A DNA stretch of 64,000 nt from Quillaja saponaria. Lineage: Eukaryota; Streptophyta; Magnoliopsida; Fabales; Quillajaceae. The position numbers and the translations under genes were made by a program. The notes beneath the pieces were generated by a model, which was not told where the DNA came from, searched no databases, and saw nothing but the letters and a program-made list of their open reading frames with translations. The stretch lies in NCBI GenBank assembly GCA_029379385.1, contig CM055611.1, positions 20,096,062 through 20,160,061 of the forward strand. The letters run 5' to 3'. This document shows positions 1-11,400 of this stretch, in pieces; position 1 is the stretch's first letter, and each line of letters opens with the position of its first letter.

Positions 1-80
1 GCAAATTGGAAAATGAACTGTGTACAATGAATTAGCTGAAGATTAAACCATTTTTTGATACTTATGTGGTAGGTTAGCAG

Positions 81-588
81 TGAAGATGCAGTCAACATGG
101 CCAGGCAATTGGCCTTGAAGGAAGGACTTATGGTAATTCCTTGAGAATTCCATGGACATTTGAGAAATTAATAGAGCAAATTTCATTTGCATTTTTTTCA
201 TACCTAGCTTCGGAATGCATCTTAAGAATTTCAACCGGTCTTCATACAACCAGCAAAAGATTAGTATTTAGTCTTCATATCTTTCTGATGCTTTCAGGTT
301 GGGATATCATCTGGTGCCAATACAGTTGCAGCACTCAGACTTGCTAGAATGCCAGAGAATAAAGGCAAACTCATTGTGGTAAGAAACTACTTATCCTTTT
401 CACTTGCGTGTCTCTATTGTGGTTTGTGACATCCAACATAATCCATCTGGTAATTATGGTAATAAGTTTGTTGCTGGTTTGATTATCAGACTATTCATCC
501 AAGTTTCGGAGAGCGATACTTGTCATCTGTGCTGTTCCAAGAGCTAAGAAAAGAGGCTGAAAACATGAAACCGGTTTCGGTTGATTGA
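81..588 (+). CDS. CYSC1: Bifunctional L-3-cyanoalanine synthase / cysteine synthase, mitochondrial type (3' part only)
   Basis: Last three exons of a PLP-dependent beta-substituted alanine synthase: 81-132, 298-378 and 490-588 (stop TGA 586-588). All junctions are GT-AG, and the gene begins upstream of the window. The exons read [17 protein letters not shown], then [18 protein letters not shown], then [20 protein letters not shown], ending [16 protein letters not shown] is the conserved C-terminal segment of the O-acetylserine(thiol)lyase fold. The tail EAENMxPVxVD is typical of the cyanoalanine synthase branch rather than cytosolic or plastid cysteine synthases, so the paralogue call rests on that tail. 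Members of this branch detoxify cyanide from ethylene synthesis by combining it with cysteine to give cyanoalanine and sulfide. The targeting peptide and PLP lysine lie outside the window. No frame damage is visible in what is present. Confidence 0.82.
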
Positions 589-3500
589 TGTCTACAAAGG
601 TCTTGCTCAATAACATTTACATACAGAGCTTCTTTTTTTTTTTTTTTGAACCATATGTGTATCAACGTACTCGTTACAATTCTGTTGTAGCTATAAATGT
701 CAGCTATAAAAGTTTATCTACTTGTTACATTACACCCACTATTTTTTATGCAAATTGCTGAGATTTTGGTATTCCTGGTGACAATGTTTATGATCTTTAA
801 TGGGATAAAACAGAGATGAGAATAGTTGAGTGATTATTACCAGGAGGACCATATGCTTGCTTTGTTGGTGTCTTCAGTATGCCAATAAAAACAAGCAACT
901 GTGGTGTCTTTTTCATAAGTTGAAATTTGAAAGAGGAAGCCTTGTTTTTGTTTAACAGGCAAACCATTTCTCATTTATTAATCTATGGGATAGTTGTACT
1001 AAAATTTGCAAGTTGACGAGGGCAAGCTACTTAGGTATTAGGCTTTTTTTATATACTTTTGATCCTTGGAGTTAGGGTTGGATTTCACTTTGGTCCGTAC
1101 TATCATTTTATTATAATTAGATCCCTAAAATTATAAATTTATTTCAATTAAGTCTCTACCGTCATCTTTCATTCAAACTAACACTAACGAAAAGGTTCTT
1201 ACTTTCGTTATTCTTTTAAGGAATTGCTATTGGACTGATAATTTATTCCATGCACGGATACTCTTTTCACATAAGATGAATAATATGTGGGTTCGTTCAT
1301 ACACGTGAGAAAGCTTCCATGCACAAAACAAGTTGTTTGTAACCATAAAAGCACTTTCTCTCTTTTTAAAGGCAAAAGCTTGCTTGTCTCTATTAATTGA
1401 TTTCAACAATGCTACTTGCACAAATTAAAATATAAAGATTATGCATTTCACATTAATGACATTCCTAAAAAGTTCTGTAATTTGTATTTGAGTGGTACTA
1501 ATTATAGCTTGATGAAGTTGACTAGCATATTAAGATTTCGTGAACATATTTGTTTTTCAAAAAGTATAATATTTAGACGATTAATTTTTTCATTCAGATC
1601 ATTTGTTTTCTTTTTGAATAGGATAAACTTTTAAAAAGAAGATTGCAAAAGTCATTATTATTTACAAATAATTAAGTTAACGATTTGTTATCATATTTTA
1701 TCTTTAATTTTTGGACACAATTTGATTGTGTTTATGTCATTAAAAATAGATAAAATAATGAAGAAAGAGGAAGACTAAAAACAAGTGGTGGAAATTTGAT
1801 AAAGACAAATGTTTATATTTTTGTGTACCAAAAATTGTAGGCTATCCCTACCCAAATTACCATATAAGACGTTGACTTATTTGTCTAATGACTAGACGAC
1901 AAAATTGAGATTTGCAGTTTCCAAAAGCTACGGAATTCATTTTTTTGAAAGTACTTCTTTTGTTGAGAAAATAATAAAGTTGCGTGCAAGTAATAAATGT
2001 TTGATCCACGTATTGAACCTAATTAATTTTTATAAAAACTTTTACCCCTTTCTATATATGAAATCACACTTTTCTTATCTCATATTATTTTTATGGAATT
2101 CACATATTAAATTATTTATCAATAAAAAATTCATAGCCTATCTCAAGCGATTGATACTTATCATCAACTCTCTAATGCTAAGTTCGAGTATTCCTAATAT
2201 ATTAAAAAAAGTTTTCGTTATGAAACAGGACATCATCTTAAAAACTACCTCCAAATTTAATTAGAAATTAAATTTAAGTTATAAAATTAATTTTCATTAT
2301 CATATAATTAGAATTATAATTATGAATTTTGATTACATACAAAATTATTATCTAAATTGTTTTTCAAGTACTTTGTTATCATCTTTGACAATTTCAACAA
2401 CGTTTGTTTGCCTCTCCAATAGGTCCCATCTGTGGTTATTGTCGTCTCTAGTGTGTCTCAACGATGATGATGGTCTCTGATAACTCTTGACGATAGTTGT
2501 CCTTGTTTTAGATAAGTCACATAAGTGTTTGTTGTTATTTTTGACAAGTCTTGATGGTAATTTTGGTCATCTTGATCGAGTCCAGACAGGTCAATGATGA
2601 CCATGAATGACAACTGACGTTGATGATGGATGATAGCTAACAGCCGGTGGATGAGTTGTGTAGGTTGATGATTGGCGGTGGGCTGAGGAAGGTGCGGATG
2701 GATGGTGGCCTGCAATATAACATGGCGTGATGCCATAAAAAGGTGATTGTAATGTAATTTTAATTGTATTTGTAATTATAATTTTTATGATTAATTGAAG
2801 ATTGTATTTTTTAGTTGTTTCTCAATTCTTTGTAATTAAGTAGAGAATTCAAAATTCAATTTTAAAGTATAAGCTTAACTAGAAAATTGAAATTGGACAG
2901 GAATTCTCAATTCAAATTAAAATTCATTCCATCCAAACACAATGAAGGGACATCATCCTTTGTTTTATTAAATTCTACAAGAGTGCCATTTACATGCGGT
3001 TTTTGCACTTTTTTCTTTCCCTTGTAGTTAAAGCTTTTATTTGATATGTAATTATGGCTTTTTAGACTTATAATGTCGAATGGTTTGTTGGATTTTTTTT
3101 CTACTTCGTGGGAATTCTATGTCTCTACTACTTGTCTCTCTCTTAAGTGCCATTATCATATAATATTATTTGATGTTGTGCTTTAATGTGTGGACAGCTC
3201 TATCATCTTCTTGATGTCATGGACAATTTTAGAAAATTGTTTTAATATTTTACCTATTCCTACTAGGTTTAATTTTAATTTCATTTAATCAAATATTTGC
3301 TATGTATATTAGTAAACAAATCAAGGTACATATTTTTTTTTACAAAAAAGCTAGAACTAAGTATGTATTAGGAATTATGATAGTTGAGTTGACCAAAAAT
3401 ATAATTTATTGTCTTTATGAAAAACTCATCTTTGAACTAGTTAACTTTTCAAACTTTTTTTTCTTTCTTAAACATTGGTCTTACTACTCTCTTCTCACAC

Positions 3501-4500
3501 ATTATTATTATTATTATAACATATCATATATAAAAAATTATAATAAAATTGATATTTGGGTCAAAATATGAATTCTTTATAATCATTGAACTTGATCAAT
3601 AAATATCTTAAACGTAAAATTGTGGTTGATCATCAACATGTAATTAACAATAATAAACACCCTTATTGTTCCTATGCAAGTAAGAGTTACTAGGCACAAA
3701 TAAAATTATAAAAGTACAAGTCATAATCCATGTTAATACACTTAATGTTACAACGAATTTATATAATTACTATTTTGCTCCTAACATTGTTGTTAATGTC
3801 TAGTGCAAATAACAACAATAGAAATAATCATTCTTACTGATTACTAGTGCAAATATGAACTTGCTAATCACAAGTGCATAATCATAATTATATAATATAA
3901 TTTTGGCCACGAGTATAATACACGCACTAAACTCACGTAATTACTATTTTACATGTAAGTTGTGGTTGGACATTAATATCTATTACAAATAACGACAATA
4001 TACTTACACTAAGCGCAGCAAGAATTGTAAAATACAAGTTTTCACCAGGGTATGTTATTCATTTTGAACTCACGCGATTATTGTGTTGTTAGTCATTTCT
4101 ACATAAAATATTTTAGCTGGACATTATAACGTTTGCATAAAAAAAGACAATAGACATAATTACTCTTATTATATATTTATATCATATCTTCAAGATTTCT
4201 ATCTGGCATCCTTAGTATCCCCTAACGTTCAATTCACCAAAAAATTATCATCTTAATTTGGAGATTATTTATTTATTATGAAGATTTCAGAGCCTAGGGT
4301 AGACCTGCAATTATACTCAATATCAGGGCCGAATGTGAAGCATATTCTTTTGTAAATTCCCAACTGTACTCACTACTCACCTCGACAACGCTTTAGGCAT
4401 GAAGGGCTTCATTACCAGGCTGAGCAAGCTTCTTTTTAAAGGAGGAAGGAGAAATATCAATAAAAATTAATTTTTTTTAGGGTTTGACTGGAAATTGCAC
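589..4500. other. Intergenic region between CYSC1 and BRM
   Basis: AT-rich sequence with no convincing gene; open frames are short and of low complexity. It holds a 15-base T run near 634-648. A stretch at about 1070-1200 has phrases typical of dispersed plant repeats (tttggtccgtac, agatccctaaaatt). Another at about 2820-2945 ends in a MITE-like motif (attccatccaaacaca). No element boundaries could be fixed. The last few hundred bases should include the BRM promoter. Confidence 0.6.
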
Positions 4501-4630
4501 CGTGCGACCCACAGAGTGGAATCATCGATTCCGTCAATTTCGCTTCTCTGGGCCTTGGCTACTGGAGATCCATCGTCCATTATCCCGAAAGTTGCGCCTT
4601 TAGAGAGAGAAAATCCAAGGGAGCTAAAGC

Positions 4631-4809
4631 TAGAGAGAGAGAGAGACAGAGGGAGGAGTGGTTTTTGAACGTTGGGATCGGTGGGTAAAAATGGGGTTTT
4701 GTTAAATTTTGGAGGGATTGAGATTTTCTTTTTGGGTTTTTAATGCTTTTTGTTTTTATTTTTGGGCGATTTGGATTGGTGATTTTGCATTGAATTTTGG
4801 GTCAATTGC
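4631..4809 (+). promoter_or_regulatory. BRM 5' leader with GA tract and two short upstream reading frames
   Basis: Upstream of the BRM start there is a GA dinucleotide tract (about 4631-4647), a motif type bound by plant BPC/GAGA-binding proteins. Two upstream ATGs follow. The one at 4691-4705 encodes MGFC, and the one at 4743-4793 encodes 16 residues and stops 16 nt before the BRM ATG. Whether they are in the mRNA depends on the transcription start and on leader splicing, which the sequence does not show. The ATG at 4810 is chosen because the protein from there begins [14 protein letters not shown], matching the BRM N-terminus. Confidence 0.45.
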
Positions 4810-5443
4810 ATGCAATCTACTGGTGGTGGTGGGCCCAGCCGGAACCCGGGAGTGGGGCCGGCAGGGCGGGCGGCATCGACCTCTTCAGCTGCCTCACCTT
4901 CTTCGTCATCTTCGGCAGTCTCAACGTCGCACTTGGGGTTTGACTCACTACAGCAGCAACAGCAGCAGACAGGCTCTCGGCAGGTATGGACTCCATATGG
5001 GTATCAAGAAAACTTTTTTTGTTTTTTTCTTTTGCAAATTGGTGGTAGTGAGTGTTGTCATTATTGATGTTAGTTGTTACACGTGGTGGTTTTGGATTTA
5101 AAACTTAAGAGTGATCCTGGAATGGTTTACAGCGAAATTTGCAATTAATACATTTTGTGCAGCGGTGTAGTTGCCATTGTACGTTTAGTTAATTAGTTGG
5201 GGTCTTCGCTGCATTTTTTGAACAGAATAAATTTCTGGTATTCGGGGAGTCTAGGGGTACCTCACTGATATAGTAGAATTTGAAAACTGGCATGAACTTT
5301 TGAGCTGGTATGATGTAACTGACTTCATGTCTAGATTCCTTAAATTACAAGAATAAGGACTCTGCCTAAGATGCTGATATTTACTACTGGCATGCATTTA
5401 TCTTTAATCATATGTAATGAGAAATTATAAGCAAATTTCTGTA

Positions 5444-5480
<37 letters not shown>

Positions 5481-8400
5481 AAATATTATATTTGGGAATT
5501 TTCCTTTTAAACACTGATCAGGATATATTTATAAGGTAATTATAATCATATTTGGTGATCTTGTTTTGGTTTTCCGACTGACTTAATTTTTTTAAGTAAG
5601 TACGTGAATATGGTCTCAGAGTTACTCAGTGAAACTTAGAAAAAGTAAATTTATCATTGAACACTATATGATTAACTCAGACCCCAACTTGCTGAAATCA
5701 CTATACAATAAGCTTTAGTATTTCCTTTTGCCTATTATGGTCTTAATGATCTCTTACTTGTGTTGTCAGTTGTATAAATGTTTGTGATTAATTGATCAAA
5801 CTCTTTGTTCCTTGATGATCTAATTTTCTGTCAACTGCAATCTTCGATTAAATAGTCATCAGTTTATTGACCATTTCTGTTTATCAATTTTGACTTTTAA
5901 TGTATCTTGTAGCTGCATATGCTATGCAGAGATGGTGTAGAAGACTTTGTAATAATTTGTTTGGATTTAAGGCTTAGTTGAGTTGATATATATGCAATTC
6001 TATTGCTTTTGCTTAAGAATTTTACCCTCTTTCCATTGCTTTGTACAATCTTTAGTCCTTAGTCTAGGTGTAGTGCTTTGGAATTCAATAAGTTATGTGC
6101 TATGTTTGGTTCACTTTCTGCGTAGTCATCTGCATGTTTTGACTTTTAAGATATCAAAATTTGCGGATTAAATCTAATTACTTTGTGTTGATTTGTAAGG
6201 AAAATTATTGAATTTGGGGATCTCCTACTTATTGCTCAAACTTTCCACATTTTTGTATCAGGGGGAATTATGACTTGACTATTGTTTTTCATTTATGCAG
6301 TCATTGCAACACCGTTTACTCAGAAAACCTGAAGGAAATGAAGCCTTTTTACCATATCAGGCTGGGTTCCAAGGGGTTCCTGGGATCAACAATTTCACTT
6401 CACCTCCCAGCTCCATGCAACTGACACAACAGTCTCGGAAATTCATTGATTTAGCTCAACAGAGTTCCAATCAGGAGGGCCACAAAAGAAGCCAAGGTGT
6501 TGAGCAGCAAGTGCTAACTCCTGTACAGCAAGCATATATGCAAATGCAATATGCTCTCCAGGCTGGCCAACAGGCTGCGCAGCAAAAATCAGCTTCGGTA
6601 ATGCAGTCCCAGCAGCAAACTAAAATGGGAATGTCAGGCCCCTCTTCTCTTAAGGATCAGGAAATGCGAATGGGAAACTTAAAAATGCAGGAGCTTATGT
6701 CTATGCAGGCAGTCGGTCAAGCTCAAGCATCAACCTCTCGGAACTCACTGGAACAGTTTGCTCGTGGAGAAAAGCAGACGGAGCAAGGACATGAACGGGC
6801 ACCTGATAAGAGGAGTGAGGCAAAGCCTTCAACCCAGGGACCAACCGTTGGACATTTAATGCCTGGAAATATTGTAAGGCCTTCGCAATCACCACTGGCT
6901 CAGCAGGGCATCCAAAATATTGCGAACAACCAGCTTGCAGTGTCTGCTCAATTGCAGGCCGTGCAGGCTTGGGCACATGAACACAACATAGACCTATCGC
7001 ATCCTGCAAATGCCAACTTGGTGGCACAGCTCATCCCAATGATGCAATCAAGGATGGTTTCACAACAAAAGGCAAATGACAGCAATCTGGGTGCCCAGTC
7101 ATCACTTGTCCCAGTTTCGAAGCCGCATGTTAATTCTACAGCGGTTGCAAGTGAAAGTTCACCTCATGCTAATTCATCAAGTGATATATCTGGGCAGTCT
7201 AGCTCCACAAAAGCTAGGCAGACAGTTCCTCCCAGCCATTTTGGCCTACAGTCAAATGCTGGTATGGTCAATAACAGTGACTTGGTAGTCCAGCAGTTTA
7301 ATGTTCATGGCAGAGAGAATCAAGTGCCTCCTAGACAGTCAGTTGCAATTGGAAATGGAATGCCTCCCATGCACCTGCCCCATTCTTCTGCCAACATGAA
7401 CCCAACTGCGGATCACCCTTTGATTGCAAAAAATGCATTAAGTGGCCCAGAGCCTCTGCAAATGCAGTACATCAGGCAGCTGAATCAATCTTCTACACAG
7501 GCTGCAGGTCCTACAAATGAAGGGAGCTCAGGGAATCACATCAAGTCACAAGGTGGATCAGCTATTCAGATGCCTCAACAACAGTTTGGGTTTTCAAAAC
7601 AACAATTGCATGTTCTTAAAGCACAAATACTAGCATTTAGGCGGCTGAAGGTTAAACCTCTACTTCCAGTCTCTGTGTATCTCTCACTGTCTGGCTTGAT
7701 CTTTATGTATACATTTTAGTTGGCAGTTTCTTATGTTGTTTTTCTGCTTGGTTGACAGAAAGGAGAAGGTACTCTTCCACAAGAACTTCTTCAGGCCATT
7801 GTTCCACCACCTCTTGAGTTGCAGATGCAGCAGCAAAGTCATTCCGCAGGAGGCAATAACCAGGATAAACCTTCTGGGAATGTGGCGGAACATACAAGGC
7901 ACACTGAATCTACTGAGAAGGATTCACAGGCTGTGGCATCAGTTAATGGACGGAGTTTTTCAAAGCAGGAACCTTTTTCTGGGGACGAAAAAGCCACTGC
8001 AACAGCAGTTCATATGCAAAATATGCCATCTGTGTCAAAGGAATCTAACCCAATGGTTTCTGCTGGAAAGGAAGAGCACCAATCTACTATGATACATGTT
8101 AAGTCAGACCAGGAAAGAGAACATGGTATTCATGGCAGCTCCTGTTAGAAGTGAATTACTAATAGATAGGGGAAAGGCTGTTGCACCTCACGTTGCTGTA
8201 TCTGACACTGAGCAAATTAAGAAACCAGCACAAGCAAGCCCTAGTCCTCAGTCAAAGGATGTCGGATCCAACAAAAAGTATCATGGACCACTTTTTGATT
8301 TTCCTGCTTTCACTAGGAAACATGACTCCTTTGGGTCAGCGATGATGGTTAACAATGATAATAATCTATCACTGGCATATAATGTCAAAGATATTCTTTT

Positions 8401-11400
8401 TGAGGAAGGTGTTGAAGTCCTTAACAGAAGAAGAACAGAAAATTTAAAGAAGATCAAAGGTTTACTAGCAGTAAACTTGGAGAGGAAAAGGATTAGACCA
8501 GATCTTGTCTTGAAATTGCAAATTGAAGAAAAAAAGCTTCGGCTTCTAGATCTTCAGTCTCGTTTAAGGGATGAGATTGATCAACAGCAACAAGAGATAA
8601 TGGCAATGCCTGATAGGCCATATCGAAAGTTTGTTCGGCTGTGCGAGCGTCAGCGAATGGAACTCGCTAGACAAGTGCAGGCCTCTCAAAGAGCATTGCG
8701 AGAAAAACAACTGAAATCCATATTTCAGTGGCGTAAAAAGCTTCTTGAGGTTCACTGGATTATTCGTGATGCTCGGATTGCCCGCAATAGGGGAGTTGCG
8801 AAATGCCATGAGAAGATGTTAAGGGAGTTCTCAAAAAGAAAAGATGATGGCAGGAACAAAAGGATGGAAGCCTTGAAAAATAATGATGTCGAAAGATATA
8901 GGGAGATGTTGCTGGAGCAGCAGACTAGCATCCCTGGTGATGCTTCAGAGAGATATGCTGTTCTTTCATCCTTTTTAACCCAGACTGAAGAATATCTTCA
9001 TAAACTGGGAAGTAAGATAACATCTGCCAAAAACCTGCAGGAAATGGAGGAGGCTTCATCCGCAGCTGCAGCTGCTGCACGGTTGCAGGCATGCTTCACT
9101 TACCTCTCTCTCAAACACAAACCACCCCCATCCCCCCACCACCTTGTTATCCATTTTCAGCTTAAGAGTTTGTTTCTAGGGTTTTGTGTTTCTTCTTTAT
9201 AGTACGTGCTGCTTCCTCTGTCCCATGTTATAGGTCTTACTGTTTTTTGGGATGTTCGAAAATTTATTTCTTGATAATTTTTCTTTTTCTACCCTTATTA
9301 TTTCCTGTGAAAGTTGAAAACCAAGAAGGGCGTTTTTTTTAAACAAAAAACAGGACTTTCTTAACATTTGATATGCCTGATAGACCTTAATTAAACTGTA
9401 AAGTCATTAAATGTGATAGAGGGAATATCTTCTATGAACCTTTTCCTTTCTTCTCTATTTATTGTTTTATTTTATGATAAAAGGGGCTCTGTGAAGAAGA
9501 AGTTAGGGCAGCAGCTGCTTGTGCTGGAGAGGAAGTGATGATTAGAAATCGTTTTATGGAAATGAATGCACCTAAGAATGACTCATCTGTTAACAAGTAA
9601 GTTATGTCTGTGTTTGCTTTATGTAAGTATCATGACATAAATGCTCATGAAGAGGGCTTGCTCCATAGGACAATTTATTAGTGCTAAGTGTTGGGTGAAA
9701 GGTGTTTGTGCAATCCTCATTTCTTGTGTATATATATCCTCTCAAATTGTTTTATGTCACCCATTATGTTTCTTTTCCTTTTCATTTTGTTAATTATCAC
9801 TGCAAAGCATCTGGTGGTTACAATCATCTGTTATTTACCAGGTATTATAATCTTGCTCACGCTGTTAGTGAAAAGGTCATCAGACAACCCTCAATGTTAC
9901 GGACTGGAACCTTAAGAGACTATCAACTTGTACGTTGCTACATTTAATAGAATTGTTAATTTTTAGGTGATTTCCTTGTGCCTTCTGTTCTATATGTAAA
10001 AAGAAGCCTTTGGAGTTCTCACATGTTATTTTTGCAGGTTGGTTTGCAGTGGATGCTTTCTTTGTATAACAACAAACTAAATGGAATATTGGCAGATGAG
10101 ATGGGTCTTGGGAAAACTGTACAGGTAAAGTGTTATAACTTCATGTATTTCAAAACTTGAGAAACATCCCTTTAAATGATATGAGAATCTCTTCATGAAT
10201 TTGGTGCCTGAAGTAACTGCACAGGCATATTCCTGTCTTCCGTGGCTACACAATCCCATTTCTGTATTTTTTAGCTCAATTTTCACATGTCTGTTATTTC
10301 AAACATGAGAGAATCAATTAAGATGTTAATCACTTGGTTGTTTCAGTGGTCTGTTAATGTACTAAATAATAATTCTCGGTACCTTGTTTATACTCATTGT
10401 TTGTTTTTTATTCCTTCTGTGTCCAGGTTATGGCATTGATTGCTTACTTAATGGAATTTAAAGGGAATTATGGTCCACATCTTATAATTGTCCCAAATGC
10501 GGTTTTGGTTAACTGGAAGGTGAGGCCTTTCTGTGTTCCATTTCAGAGGGAGCCTTTTTTTTTGCTTTTATGTAACATGGAAAATCATTTTCATCTTACA
10601 GAGTGAGTTGCACAGTTGGTTGCCATCTGTCTCATGCATCTACTATGTTGGAGGGAAGGATCAGCGCTCTAAATTATTTTCTCAAGTACGAAATTTCATG
10701 TGCTAATTTACTTGACATATTTTTTTAATTTGTAGTGCTGAAATTCTTTTTTCTGTTTATAGGAGGTCTCTGCTATGAAATTTAATGTCCTTGTGACAAC
10801 TTATGAGTTCATCATGTATGATCGATCAAAACTTTCGAAAGTTGATTGGAAGTATATAATAATTGATGAAGCACAGCGAATGAAAGATAGAGATTCAGTT
10901 TTAGCACGTGATCTTGATAGATATCGATGCCAAAGGCGCCTTCTCCTCACGGGCACACCGTTACAGGTTTCTTATGACTTATGACTGCTTTCATAAGAAA
11001 ATGACATGCATTTTTAGTTTTTACGTCTATCATGTCTTCACCATTTCGACAAAGATTAAATGATCATTTGGAAAGGAGGAGACTAATAAGCATGCAGAGC
11101 AATTTTACAACACCTTTGGGTAGTCAAACATTTTACCTCGAGATTTGTCAGAAAGGAAAATATCAATTATCTTATCTGAGACCAGATTAAACTTTGACTG
11201 AGCTTAGGAGAAACATAATTTCCTAATTATTTTCTAGTTAGCCCGCCCTACACTAAGTTCCAGAAAAGGAGGTGAGCAAAATAATTGTTTTTAGTGCTTC
11301 ACTAATATGTTTGTGGCCATGCAGCTGATTTTTCTTTCTCCCTCTTTTCCTTTTGTTCTCTTAAAAAGGGAGCTGTTGTTGTTGGGAACTTGTGGTATTA

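Noticed and set aside
4709..5101. A 130-codon open frame overlapping BRM exon 1
   Set aside because: It starts at a TTG, lies in another frame and reads low-complexity leader sequence. The BRM frame from 4810 matches the family.
6701..7027. Minus-strand open frame inside BRM exon 2
   Set aside because: Shadow of the Q-rich coding sequence, no family resemblance.
8096..9202. Independent gene starting at ATG 8096
   Set aside because: It is the continuation of BRM exon 3 after the frame break; the residues past 9088 are intron read-through.
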